From Brachycybe producta (Eukaryota > Arthropoda > Diplopoda > Playtdesmida > Andrognathidae): a stretch of DNA of 64,000 nucleotides. Every line of letters starts with the position of its first letter. Within the stretch, counting starts at the first letter, position 1. The DNA is taken from contig JAUPFP010000140.1 of assembly GCA_036925085.1 (NCBI GenBank), positions 62,001 through 126,000 of the forward strand, read 5' to 3'. A program made the position numbers and the translations under genes. The notes below the pieces were generated by a model, which saw nothing but the letters and a program-made list of their open reading frames with translations, was not told the DNA's origin and did not search any database. Below, in pieces: positions 35,862 through 48,739 of the stretch.

Positions 35862-36349
35862 TGTATATATTATATTACATGGGAAATATAAATATAATAA
35901 TAAACATAAAAAGTGAACTTGAAAAGTTTAAAATATACAACAGAATAATAATTATAATAATATGAATAATGGCCTCTTTCAGTGGCTTTGACTTTTGTGG
36001 GCTCCATTCTGACCAATGAAGAAGGTTCAAATTGAACTTCACTTAGTTCAGAGGTTGTCAACTTTTAAGAAACAACAAACAATTCAAAATGAGTCATCAT
36101 CATCATCGTCGTCATATTGTAAATTGAATAATAAAAAATAACACAATACATGTAAATTATGAAGCAGCTCAAACACACATAACAGACACGATTGTTTAAA
36201 TTACAATATATATTAAAAATTCAAATTTATATTCTAAAAAAAAATCAACAGCTTTAGGCTTTTCAGCGACTGAAATTCTTAAACTAGAAAATGTCCTCCT
36301 ACTTCGCATAAAAAGTAGAAACGTCAAGGTATACGTGTAGCACTTGAAC

Positions 36350-36770
36350 TTAAACTTGAACTCTCAGAACAGGGTGTTAAAACCCTAGTTTTATTTGTGG
36401 TTTTAATGTGTAAACGAGGCTTCTCGAACAATTCTGCTTTTTAACTTGGTGCAAAATCAAGGGAAATTAAAATGCGTTTTAGAAACTAGAAGGGTAACTC
36501 AATCACTTTAAGAGGGTATTTTCATGTTGACATTTCAAAATAAACTTTTTTTTTTATAAACAAACATTAAAAATATCGTCTGTTTAAAAAGCTACGTTAT
36601 TTTAAAAGTCACAAAAAAAAGTATATTTTGAAAGATATCAAAAACATGAAAATACCCTCTTAAAGTGATTGAGCTACCCTTCTAGTTTCTAAAAGACTTT
36701 CAACTTTCAAGTTTTGCTCTTCTGAAAGACAGAAAAAAATCAAGAGTTTCTGAAATCATCTTAATTAGAA
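36350..36770 (-). mobile_element. F1 fold-back element with F4 end, well preserved
   Basis: Opens with F4 cttgaactctcagaacaggg, then gtgtaaacgaggcttctcga, left arm gttttagaaactagaagggt and actcaatcactttaagaggg. The centre has atcgtctgtttaaa (minus). The right arm is aaaataccctcttaaagtga then ttgagctacccttctagttt, mirroring the left almost exactly. Confidence 0.85.
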
Positions 36771-37294
36771 AATATGCCTCAAAAACCAATATGGCCGCCC
36801 ATTTTCTATACAAATATAATTATAATAATGAAATTATGAATAAAAAAGATGGCGGAGAGGTCAAGAGGTGGACAAAAAAAAGACAATGACCTCAGAAAAT
36901 ATATATGAAAATTGCATCCTTTCCGTTTGTTTGAATGTCAGAACTACGTAAAACAACAAAAGAAAGAAAACTTTTATATGAATTTATATAAAATTAAAAT
37001 TGTTGCTATTTTCACATAAATCGTGAAACTTGTAGAATATTTTTCTTCTTCTTCTTCTTCTATATAATTTTATTACAACGTCATTTACAGTAATTAACTT
37101 TTTTTTAATGCTCGAAATATTTTTTAATACAAGGAAATAATAAAAAAATATTATAATAACTGCTAATAGAGCGTAATATTAAACAAAAAAATTAAATTTG
37201 GATCCATTTTGAAATTTTTATAATAATCTCATTTTGACCTGAGAAATTCAAGAAGGTAACTTAGTTAAGGTGGTTAAAAGATCTTAACACTTCT

Positions 37295-37382
37295 AACTTC
37301 AACCCTCTAAGAGCAGGGGCTTCCAACATAGAAAAAAAAACTTGTCTTTTATTGGAAACCCTAGAAAGGATTTTTCTATGTT
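37295..37382. repeat. F4 palindromic motif
   Basis: cttcaaccctctaagagcag then gggcttccaacat, mirrored by attggaaaccctagaaagga. It abuts the F2 element. Confidence 0.5.
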
Positions 37383-37690
37383 CAGAGCTCGGATTTTTAT
37401 GCAAATATCAATGTGTGGCCCAAGACTGACCAAAAGAGCCAATTGTGAACAAAGTAACAACATCCCTCGTTTAGATCAACCAACAACTATGGTTTTTTTT
37501 TCAATAAAAAACACTGGTTAGAAGCTAGAACTCTAGTTGACAACTGATAGTAACCAGAGACAACTAGCCTCTAACCAGCCTTTTTGATTAGAAAAAGCTC
37601 TAATAATGATGATGATTACTTTAACAATTGGCACTTGGGCCACAATATTGAGAAACATTTGCCTGTTTTATTTGCATATAAATCCTAGTT
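37383..37690 (+). mobile_element. F2 element (hAT-like, non-autonomous)
   Basis: Starts cagagctcggatttttatgc and ends ttgcatataaatcctag. The inner arms are caattgtgaacaaagtaaca and ttgggccacaatattgagaa. The core F3 palindrome ggttagaagctagaactcta and ctagcctctaaccag is present. Confidence 0.65.
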
Positions 37691-37729
37691 ATATGAGCCT
37701 ATTCTTAATTTTCTTACAATGCAATTATT

Positions 37730-37885
37730 TCTCAGCTGCCCTCAGAAGTCAGAACACATTGTGCAATTGTTATTGAGTTTCGAGAAGACAATTCGTTTAT
37801 GCTGCAATTACACTTTTGTCCCTCTGCCACATGCTTTCTTGGCTGCTTTCAAAATAATATTTAAAATTTAAAAGATTGAATTTCA
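37730..37885 (+). repeat. F6 repeat
   Basis: Shares acacattgtgcaattgttat and acacttttgtccctctgcca, then catgctttcttggctg, with the longer copy at 55655-55845. Confidence 0.55.
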
Positions 37886-39627
37886 AGTGCCTAAGTTAAC
37901 CTTCCTTAATTGAATTCTGGCCCAAGTTGACTCTTTTGAAATTGTTCCACCGACCACCACCAACTTCAATTGTGTTTATTATTATTAATAAAAGCAATGA
38001 GATCAAAAAAATTGCAACCTCCAAAGAGTGGAAATAAGAGTTATGCATTATTATTGGGGCCCGTGCCCCTCCTTTCTACCTTTCCGTTCATTATAGAAGT
38101 GCATGGGAAACACCTGGGCCTATAAATCACGGCGGCAAAACACAAAAGAAAAGAAATCTATTAGATGTTTCTTTTAATCTTTTTCTCTCTCTCTCTCATT
38201 CTATCTCATATATGTATATGGCCAATATGCGAGCATTAACATTATTATATCTTATGATTATGATTATGATGATGTTGTTATTATTAATAAGAAAAAATGA
38301 AGAAGAAGAAGAAGAAGGAATTCGTTTTAATCGAGGTGTCACAAAATACTAATAATAATTTCCAAAAGAAGGAATTAATATAATAATAAAAGATAATACA
38401 GCCACTGGCCACTTCTACTCCATCTCTCTTTCTATCTCTCTCTCGGTAAATATCAAAAAGAGAGATGAAAACAAAAAAAAAAGTTTTAAACAAAATTATT
38501 ATTATTATTATTGTTGTTTATTATTAACTTTTCTTTCCTTCTTTTGTCCTGAAGCAACACAAAATTAAAGGGGGGAATGGTAAGGGTTAAGTTTGGGGAG
38601 AGTGGTAAGGGTCCCACAGAGGTAAAGATAGAGTTAAAACATGAATCTTAAGGCTCAAATTCAGGCTAACTATTATTCTATAATGAACTTGAAGCCTGAA
38701 TTTAAGTGCTAAAACTCATCAACGTTTTATAGGCAGATTCACGACTTAAAAAAAGTTCATGAGTTTAGCATTTGCTTCGACTTAAACGTCAGTACGAAAT
38801 ACGACATTTAAGTACTTGAACTTCAACTTGAATCCTTCGCAACATAAACAAATCCAGATTCCAAGGTTGTTCAATAAATTGTTTCCTACGTTTGGAACCC
38901 CTGTTCTAAGAGAGTACAAGTGTTAAGTGAAGTTTATCTAATCTAAAAGACTTAAAAGAACAAAACTTTCATTCAAATTATCAATAAATTATGGCAATTC
39001 GTGCATTTTATGCGTTTCTAATTTGGACTAAACTGATGATGATTAGGATTGCACTTATGTTATCATAAGTGGTACTCAAAACGGGTTTGGAGCCGTCGTC
39101 ATATTATGCGTTTTCAAATTACATTAAAAAATTTATTTAAAAATAATACCAAAAATAAATATATAAATAACAAAAGGACAATCAATAACATTCAATCTCA
39201 AAATGGTCAAGTGCAATTTTTTTAAAAAACTTGTATTACAAACATTGTTATACCTATAGTATACACACACAGCTGATAATTTAAATGCATTTAAATAATA
39301 AACGTGTTCTACAGAGCCCCGTGAAGGACAAACAAACAATATGTCGAATTCAATTTATTCAGTTAATAATCTGAAAATATTGAGTAAATACTTAAATATA
39401 ATTATATAAATTATTGACAAAATATTGATTTAGTATTTCAATTTAAAATATTAATAATTAAAAGTTAATTTTTATTTGGTGTTCATGTCCTTAACTGGAT
39501 TCCGTATAAATTCACTTATAAACACATTTAATTTGAATTCATTTAACTCATGTGTGTGTGTGTACAAGGTATAAGGTATTACACCGAGAGTTCTACCTGG
39601 AAACTTATTCCAGATTCGGCCACAAAT

Positions 39628-39805
39628 ACATCAAGTCCTCCTCAAGTTGCGCGGTTAATTCGTTAACAGAGGTTTTCGCATAAGTCGAATCCAATTAAGT
39701 CCTATATATGTATTTTATTGCGTTTACGGAGCCACCAAATGATACGTGGCGTTGCAATTGTAAGGGAAAATATCGCAACCGCACATCTACGAAACCGGAC
39801 GGAGA
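39628..39805 (+). mobile_element. Inner-type MITE copy, solitary
   Basis: cctcaagttgcgcggttaat then tcgttaacagaggttttcgc, ataagtcgaat, tattgcgtttacggagcc and tggcgttgcaattgtaagg. It has no mariner-like arms around it, so the inner family can move alone. Confidence 0.65.
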
Positions 39806-40744
39806 GAGACAGAGACTTAATGCGCTTTGTATTTTTTTAAAAAAATGTTTACACATTGTTTATGCAAAATTATTGCATTACAAATAACGAAAAAAAAAGC
39901 CTCAAATTCCACCTGAAATTTGTCTGTGAGAAATATAATCAAGAAAATGACCCCCCCCCCCCAAAAAAAAAAAATGTGAGTGATGAATAGATAAAAAAAA
40001 AATACTTCAAAAATTATAGGAAGGAAATTTTCTGTTAATCAGATCCAAAAAAAAGTTGATCATGTAATTCAGATTGGAAGAGCAACTACCACCACCACCA
40101 CCACCAGTAGCACATTAGGTAGCCCCAATGGTCACCTCCTGCTGTGTGGGAAAATGGCTACCTCTATTGGGGGCCCCCCTTAAGAAATATCAAAAGAACA
40201 AACAGATTTGGTAGAATTCGAACAAAAGAAAAAAAAAAATGAGAAAAATCAGTAGGTGGTTTTCTTCTTCTTCTTCTCTTTTGGTAAACCAATGAAGTAA
40301 AAAATTATAACCCAAAAAAAAAGTCATAACAATATCATATCATATATAAGAATGTCTGTCTTTTTTATGTCTTATGTGTGGAGTGGAGTCAATTACATAT
40401 AGAACAACCAAAACACACAAAAATGAAGAAAACAGTTATCAAGATTGAACGAAATTATTTTGAAGAACAAAAAAAAATAACTCCTGAGAATATTTAATCT
40501 TAAAAACAAATCTTTCTTTTTGACTAGAAAAATTCAAACCCTTACAATGAATGAATGTATATAAATGGGCATTAAACACACAAAAGTCTCATTACTTTTT
40601 ACCAGAAAAAAAAAACCCACCGAGAGCTCATTGATCTCAATCAGTTCATTTTAAATTTGCAAAGTAATAATGTAACTTTTTTTTTTCTACATATTAATGA
40701 ACGTTAAATTTTAGAAGAAACAACGAGAATTACTTTTTTTTAAA

Positions 40745-41125
40745 GTAATAAACTAGAAAAGTAAACAATTAAAGCTATTTTCATAAAAAATATCATTGAT
40801 GAAAATGAAACTTTTATCTAAAGTTTGAAAATTGATCAATTTTTAACTTTTTTTCAAGAATATTCTTTTTTTTTTTTTGCAAAAAGTGATTTTTGAAAAA
40901 AAGTATGCATTTTTAGGTCTACAATTATAGTAAAAAGAGAAATTATTAAAAACTAGAACAGAAAGACTATACTTGTGATAAAGATCTTAATAAAAATCTA
41001 AGTTTGAAAATTGATCACATTTGTTTTCTAACTATTTTCAAACTTAGATAAAAAGTTTATTTTAAATGAGAAATATTTTTATTTACATTCAAGTCTGCTT
41101 TTCTAGTTTCTAATAAACTTTGAAC
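40745..41125. mobile_element. F1 elements, eroded (one or two)
   Basis: Left-arm tags aataaactagaaaagtaaac and attaaaaactagaacagaaa; right arm aaaaagtttattttaaatga and tttctagtttctaataaac. Confidence 0.5.
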
Positions 41126-42679
41126 GTATCCTAAAATTCCAACTTCTTATTATTGGATATTACGGTTTTTTTAAAAGTATTTTTGAAGAATGTTTGTTCA
41201 TTTTGAATTATATCGTCAAATATATAAAATGAACGATTTCAGTCTACAGTCACCTCCTAATCTCCTATTCTAGTTTCTAACAAACGTTGATTAATTTCTT
41301 CAAATTGTTTCCAATTAGAAAATGAACAAAGTGTGGAGTGTTTTTATCCGAGAGCAATTTATCCCACACCACACCAAGTGAAATTACCAACAATTCCCAA
41401 CTATACATTCTATTTCTCCCCCAAATACAAGAATTCTTACCACCAAATTGATAAAGTGAGGTGTTGTTGTTCTTCATGATGATCTTATTATCATCACTTG
41501 TCCATTTACCGTTATTACTATTATGTAAGATGACCACAATTAATAAAACACAACAAAAGTTGGAAATCCATAAATGAAGAACATGTGACAACAACAAACA
41601 TACACGAGAGTCACAAATTAAGTCTCACAAGTTTGTGATTAATAAAATGATGATAATATATGACACCTGTGTTTCTCTTCGTCTTTCTGTAAAACTTTTT
41701 TTTTTCTTGATTGCAAAATATAATAATTTTCAATAAAATTCCATTTTCGTCTCATTTTTTTTTGTGTCTTAAGAATTTCAAAGGAAATGAATGAATTTCT
41801 GACTCCCAAGGACAAGAAGAAAATGAATCAGAAAAATGTGCTGTTCTGACGATGATAAGCAATAATTATTAGAAAAAAAAAAATCAAGAACACCCACTTA
41901 AAACAAAACTCATTTTGTGAACATTTGAAATTCGATGAAATTGCCAATTAGAAATGACTCGCCGCCGCCATTGTCCATCCTTCTTTTGTTTGGTTTTTTT
42001 CTATTGTTATAACTTATAAGCTAGCCACACACGATCAATTCATGCTTGACAATCATTCCCTCTTGTCAAACTCAAAATTGTCTCTCAGTTTCCGTCAAAA
42101 GTTTTTTCTTTTCAAATTGTGTACCGTGAAAAGAAGTTATTTTTGTTAACTATTATTTTTTTAACTAATTGCTCATGTTCTCATCATTGCGAAACAAATC
42201 ATATTTCATGACTTGTCAAATTCAAACCACACACAAACAACATCATCAAGTTTCCTCTTCAGTTCGAGTCAACATTAATAAATACAATTAATTACATCAG
42301 GAAAAAAATGAATAAACTGCAAATACTAAATTTTAAAAAGTAATTAATTACAAATTACTCATTTACCAAAAAGCATTTTGAATTACTTGAGAAATTACAA
42401 ATCAAATGAAAGTTTGACATCATCGCCGTCGCCGCCGCATTCAATTAAAGAAAACATCAATTATTACAAAATTAATCACACAAAGTCACCATCCAATATT
42501 ATTTGATCTTAACCAGAAATAGTTAACTTAAATTCCGATTAGTTTGTGTGACAAAAATACAAAATTCAAATGAATGAAAAGGTAATTAATTACAATTACA
42601 AATGACAAAGTTTCAAAAAGTAATATGGTTAATTACTAATTACTATGAAAAAGTAATTTAATTACATTAAGGACATGTT

Positions 42680-42931
42680 CAGAGATGAGCAACTTTTTAG
42701 TGGTCAAGGTGAACTGCAAAAAAAAAAAAAAAGTGGTCTTAAATGTGGCCAAAACCGACGACTGGAGTCGCGACTACCAGTCGATGAGAAGTGGTCTTAA
42801 GTGTCATTAAAAAAACAATGTCAAAAAGTGGTCGTATTCATGTACAGTCGACTCGAGTGGTTCATTTTCGGCCACACACTGACCACTTTTTGCAGTCCAT
42901 CTCAACCACTAAAAAAAGTTGCTCATCTCTG
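42680..42931. mobile_element. hAT-like palindromic MITE, 252 bp
   Basis: The TIR cagagatgagcaacttttta then gtggt is mirrored at the right end (accact, then aaaaaaagttgctcatctct and g). Inner arms gaactgcaaaaa and tttttgcagtcca also pair. CAGAGATGRGCAA-type ends are typical of hAT elements. No convincing 8-bp duplication is seen at the flanks. Confidence 0.65.
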
Positions 42932-43714
42932 AGTTTCTGAACGTTCTAAACTTTATTAGTTTCGACAGATCTACTTCTCAAACAAACAAGACATGTATAC
43001 GATCAAGTTTTAAATTGACAAGCCGTCAAACGTGCCTGTCAATCCCGGATTGATCGTCTTTATCCAGTTTAAATTGTATAAAATCCTCTCTCTTAAATGA
43101 CGTTTATTGTGAAGAATGAAATAGATTGATGAATCAGACTGAAAACAGACACCATAACCTACAAATCGATCAATAAAATTGCAACAAGTGCAATATAAAA
43201 AAATAGTAGAATATATATAAGAATTTACCCCCGAAACACACTTTTTATATAAAAAAGAGGCCTAACACTCACTGAATGAATGAATGAACGAACGAATGAA
43301 ATGAATGAAAAATATCTCCCTCCACATTGATCTCTCTTTCTCAAAGTCAAGTTCTTTTTTTTCTTCTTCTATTTGAGTGCATTTGTTAAATTGAAGGCTT
43401 CAAAATACACGATCACACACACAAACATAACCTACACAATAAATACTATAGACTAGAATGGGAACCATCAAAATCCACACAAACACACTTTTAAGAAAGA
43501 GAAGAAAAATCGATCAATCGATCAAATTTTTTTTTCTCTCTCTCTTCCTTTTCAAGTTCAAGTTCAAGGCTTAAAAATAAACAAAATTCCTCTAACAACA
43601 TTTAACCCTTTTTTTTAGAATAAAATCTGTTATTTTGTTTACTTTTTTTTTACAATCTAAAATAATTCAAGATTTATTATGCTGATTTTAGAACAAAAAC
43701 TTTAGAGCAAAAAC

Positions 43715-43925
43715 TACTGTAGAAAGTGTCTTAGAAACTAGAAGAGTAGCACTCAATCACTCAGGTGTGTGATTATCGTTGAAAATAAACTTTTTTTGTA
43801 GATAAGTCTCCTTAAAAGTTGTGTCATTTTTAAACTCACATAAAAAACTTATTTTAAAAACATAATCAACATGAAAATACCCTTTAAAAATTTCTAAAAC
43901 ACTTTCAACTTATTAATCTCAATGT
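43715..43925 (-). mobile_element. F1 element
   Basis: Left arm gtgtcttagaaactagaaga then gtagcactcaatcactc; centre gtctccttaaaagttgtgtc (minus); right arm acatgaaaatacccttt and aatttctaaaacactttcaa. Confidence 0.7.
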
Positions 43926-43934
43926 TACTTTTAT

Positions 43935-44240
43935 AATGCAATGACTGTTTTAGATACTAGAAGAGTAGCTCAATCACTTAAAGGTATTTTCATGATGTTA
44001 TCTTTCAAAATAAATTTTTTATGCCAATTTGAAACTGATCCAACTTTAAGCAGACATTATTTTTAAAATGTCTGGAAAAAAAAAGTTTAATTTGAACGAT
44101 ATCAAGAATACTACTTAAGCGATTGAGTTACCCTTCTATTTTTTATAAATTAAAAAAAAAACACTTTCTAGTTTCTTTTTTAATTTCGTTCTTCCAAAAT
44201 ACAGAATATTCAATCAATCAACTGTTCCATAAAAAGGTGA
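43935..44240 (+). mobile_element. F1 element, adjacent to the previous copy
   Basis: Left arm gttttagatactagaagagt and agctcaatcacttaaaggta; centre tccaactttaagcagacatt (plus); right arm gcgattgagttacccttcta. Two F1 copies in opposite orientation sit side by side. Confidence 0.7.
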
Positions 44241-44689
44241 TTTCAAATGCAAAATCCTGTTTGATTTTTCTTATCAATTTTCCTCTTATTGTGTCCTCAA
44301 TAGATAAATAATAATTAATTGTTTATTAAGAAACAAAAAAAAAGACCGGGAGGAGGAGGAGGTTAGGTTAATATTTTAAAATCTATTTTTTCTCTAGAAA
44401 TCTACCTTTTAAGGTGTGTTGATTTCTCAATAATTATGACAGAACAAAATGGAATTATTATTTATTGTTTTTGAATGAAGATTTTTTTTTCAGGTGTTAT
44501 TTTTGCCCTAAAACTTGTCTTAATAATTGAACCCACCTCTCTCCCCTTAACCCTCCTAGTATTTTCTTTGAATTATGATAAAACACGTCACTTTGTCTAA
44601 CTAGAATACTATATAATAGAGGGTAGGGAAGGGGGAGGGGATGGACAATGTCCATTTCTCTCCCTCTATTCAAATCGATAATGTATTCT

Positions 44690-44711
44690 TCCCCCCCCCC
44701 CCCCCCCCCCC
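44690..44711. repeat. Pure C run, about 20 bases
   Basis: One of the longest of many G or C homopolymers here. Others at about 3686, 4299, 15300, 27341, 30811, 50271, 55416, 62074 and 63861. Confidence 0.9.
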
Positions 44712-44923
44712 TTCTACAAAAAAGAACATCCGGTTTCTTATGCAATTTACTTTTGTTTCAACGGTTTCAAAATGAGTCATTTTTCTCATCCTCATCATTT
44801 TTTGTTTGTTGTTGTCTAAAAGGAATTCCCCATTGATGTCTTTTTATATTTAGTAGTTAGTTAGTTGTGGTGTTGGAACTTCCGCATCCATCCAACTTTT
44901 GGTGTTTTGAGGCTTGCCTCACT

Positions 44924-45099
44924 CACAGGCATTTAGAAATAGGTGAAATCTTCAGTTGGCTCCGCCCTTGTTATGACGACCGGCAACTTCTAATTGGCTG
45001 GTTATGTAGTCAGACATCAGAACCAGCCAATTAGAAGTTGCCAGTCGTCATAACAAGGGCGGAGCCAACTGAAGTTTTCACCTATTTCTAACTCCTGTG
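44924..45099. mobile_element. Fold-back element, 176 bp, near-identical arms
   Basis: The arms (about 75-85 bp) mirror each other with few differences. On the left: ttagaaataggtgaaatctt, cagttggctccgcccttgtt, atgacgaccggcaacttcta and attggctgg. On the right: the inverse, ending aactgaagttttcacctatt then tct. Each arm holds a CCAAT box within aattggctgg and a ggcggagcc motif. The loop is about 20 bp. No coding capacity. Low divergence implies recent origin or arm conversion. Confidence 0.85.
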
Positions 45100-45193
45100 C
45101 CTCACTCAGGCAGGCAGGCGCACATCACACTCAGCTTCTTCATCTTATATTAAATTATTTGTACAAGAAATCTATTTCTTTTTTATTTTAAAG

Positions 45194-45310
45194 TTGAGCC
45201 ATTTGTCAAACTACCATAAAAAGCTTATTTTGAAAGATATATCAATTATCATTACCCTTCTAGTTTTTAAAAAAAAATATTCAAGTATATCTTCATTCTG
45301 CTCCCCTATC
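45194..45310. mobile_element. F1 element, right half only
   Basis: aaaaagcttattttgaaagat, then acccttctagttttt and atcttcattctgctcccct. It begins about 95 bp after the fold-back at 44924-45099. Confidence 0.6.
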
Positions 45311-45335
45311 CCCAAACAGAAGAAAAATCTTAAAA

Positions 45336-45610
45336 TTATTTAGAAACTAGAATCTTATTAAAAATATCAAAAATTATTTTCATGATCGCTAGCTAATCTT
45401 TCAAAATAAACTTTTTAAAGCACTTTAAAAAATGTTTGATATATAATTAATTTTAAAAAATGATCCAATTTCAGACTTTAATTTATCAAAATTTTGAAGT
45501 AGAAAAAATAAAAAAATTGCCATGAAAAGTTTATTTTGAAAGATGTCAATTCACAAAAAATAGTAATACCAGTCACCTACTATTCTAGTTTCTAATTCTT
45601 AATTTAATTT
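45336..45610. mobile_element. F1 element
   Basis: Left arm tatttagaaactagaatct and taatctttcaaaataaactt; right arm gaaaagtttattttgaaaga and ctattctagtttctaattct. Confidence 0.65.
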
Positions 45611-47079
45611 TGAATAAGTAGAACTCGTTGTATTAAAAACAAAAGAGAGAGAGAGAGAAAAAAAAGATGAATCGATATGAATTAAAATTGAATTGAATTT
45701 GAGACCTTAATTGAGATAGTCATATTTTTAGAACCCACTTAAAATTAACTATGATAATGATGAGCCTCCAATTAGAATGAGATTAATTAACACTTTTGAA
45801 AAAGCCAACCACCACCCCATTTAAATAGGAGGAGAAAAGCCAACAACAACAGTTATCGAGGTTATGGTCAATTAACCTTTTGACAAAACAATAAAACGCG
45901 ACTTGACCATCAACCTTCTTCATCCCATCCTCTCACCACCCAACACAATACTCGTTACGTCATCACTGGTCATCAGCAGCATATATTATATACAGTATAC
46001 AGTATGACCACTTGACCATCTGTTGTTGGTTCATAACTGATTTTAATACAATGACCACTTTTTTCTCGCTCGCGGCGGCTCTTCCACCACTCTCTCTCTT
46101 TTGTTACAGAGGACAGTGGTCAGACCTTGACCACAAGACATATCAACAAACAAAAACCAATTTCCAATGAACCAGAATTGAAACAGTGACAAAAGATCTA
46201 AAATACTAGAATATGAAATCTCTCCCTGAAGAAATGGTTATTATTTAGAGTAGAAAAACTCCCTTGTCCCCTCCTCCTCCTTTAGGGGGAAATTACATTG
46301 GATAACCGAGGGAGGAAAGGGGGGGGGGAATGAAGGGAAATTTTATTTTCCCATCAAAAGACTTTTTCTTTCTGTTCCAAACAAATATTAATATTTAAAA
46401 AAAAAATTGGAGACAGACAAAAGAACAAAATTCATTGTTCGTAAAAAAAATAATAATAAAAGACAGTAATAATAATAAGTTGGGACCCTAATATGGATTT
46501 GGGAGCCGCCTTTTGGCCCCCTCCCCTTTTGCCCATATTAATTTCCCATTGAAATCGAGATTTTTCATTTGTGAAAGAAAAGAAGCAAAAAAAAACCTCC
46601 TCTAGTTAATAAGAAAAAACGACAAATTACAGACTTATAGATATAATGTGTATAGAAAAGAAAGAGAGAGAAAAAGTTCAGTTTTTAATATATTATTGTG
46701 TATATTGTAATATTCAAAGAAAATCGTCAAAAGAACAAAAGTTTTATTTTTGTTGTTTTTCTCTCCTCCTTTTTCCGGTCTATTTGAAAACTTCTACCAA
46801 CTTTGAGAAGTTTCTTTTCTTTAAATGTTTGTCGCTAGGTGTCGTTCCTTTGTCTACATAATTATGTGCACAATAAACTAGAAAAGGCAATAATACTAAT
46901 AATAATAGTCTAGGTGGGTGGATAGAAGGAGAGAGAATGAAATGAATACTTTTATGTTTATGAATTTTAAAAATTCTTAAAAAATCAATTTTGCCCAATT
47001 TCATTCAGTGTTTGGAAATTCCTACCTTTCTTTTTTTTAATGTTTGATAAATTCAGGATTATTAAATCAAATTTAAAGT

Positions 47080-47390
47080 GATTTTAAAAGTGTAAACCGG
47101 GCATCTCGAACTCCTGATTGTTGTTCTTGTCTTTCACTTGCAAAACGAAGAGAAACTTGAATAAATTTTTAGAAACTAGAAGGGTAACAAGTTAATCTAT
47201 TAAAAATATTTTCATGTTGATGTTTTAAAATAAGCATTTTATTCAATCGAGTCAATAAAAAAGTTTCTTTTCAAAGATATCATATCATCATCAGCATCAA
47301 CTATTCTAGTTTTTAAAACGCTTTCTAGTTTCTTTTCATTTTGCTAGCGAAAGACAATATAAGCTGTTTATAAACCAACTTAACTGGTAT
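47080..47390. mobile_element. F1 fold-back element with outer segments
   Basis: Starts aaaagtgtaaaccgggcatc then tcgaactcctgatt; left arm tttttagaaactagaagggt; right arm ctattctagtttttaaaacg and attttgctagcgaaagac. Confidence 0.7.
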
Positions 47391-48739
47391 TTTTGGTAAT
47401 AAATGTTGTTTTAAATAATTATTTATTTTTTTACAAAAATGTGTATTTTTTCTTGCTATTTGTTTTTACCAATTGAGGCTTGTTAGAGGCTAGAGCTCTA
47501 AGAGAATAAACTTACAATTAACTTAAGATTTCACATAAGAATTAATTAATCCTCCAACCCAGGTTTCTGAACAAAAAAAAAGCCCTATTTTATTGTATTT
47601 TTGAAAATAGTTTATAGATATATAGATATTGGAACCCTTGTTGAGAGAGTTCAAGCGCCAAGTTTTCATTCTTCTATAAACCCAATTAAGAAGGTGGCTG
47701 ATAAAAGTGATAACTAATTTCAGAATAGAAAGAAGAAAAAAATGGCCAACACTTATTTTTGCCTTATTTGAGCCTTTGACCAGTGGGTGGGGTGGACACC
47801 GGACAGGAGGAGGAATTTCTCTTTCTCTTTTCCAATTGATGATATTTATTTATCATTGAATGGAATGTCAACAATGTTCGACCACAATTTGACATTTTGA
47901 AAAGTGCATCTACAACAAATAAGTCGTCGTTAATAGTTTTATATATTCTTGAAGAAAAAAAAAAGTGGGTGGGTGGATGACCATTGGTGTGTGTATAGAG
48001 AAGAGTAGTGGTGGTCATTTTCCAATGAATTACTACCTTTTATTCCCCCCCCCCCCACTTTGTTCAGTGGAATTCGAAAATAACTATCTAATGTATCTAC
48101 TTGGAAAGAAGACAAGAAAAAAAAAACTGGCTTCTTGAGTGGAATGAATGATTTTGACCGATCTTTAAAAAAAATCCCCCCCTCTTCCCTTACTCCCCCC
48201 CCCTTGTGTCCTGTCAAGACCCTGACCAGTATGGAACACATCAACCATTGAAATAACAAGAAAATGTTCTTTTTTGAACGATTTGGAATGTTGGAAAAGA
48301 GGCGATATCCTCGTTAAAATCCATTTCGATAATGGTCTCCATTCAAAATAGGGGACAGAACAAAAAAAAGTCACCAGTAAATCAAACTGACCAGTCAACA
48401 AATAATATATATTATTATTATTATTATATATAGATAGGCCTATTACAAGTCCAATTTCTCAAGAAAACAAAAAAGTTTAAAGAAAAACGCAGCTGATGAC
48501 AAACATAAAAATCAAAAGTGATTCCCCCACAACCCCTCCCTCTCCATATTTATCCTTTTTTAAAGTTTGAAATAACATAAATTATTAACAAAAAAAAATT
48601 GACCAGGTGCAAAAATCCAATTGAATCAAAGAGAGGTCAATGAATCATCATCAGCCACAAAGTGGCCAATAACAGATAATTCATATTTATAATCAATTTT
48701 TTTTATATATAATTAATTAAAATGTAAATGTGACATCGA

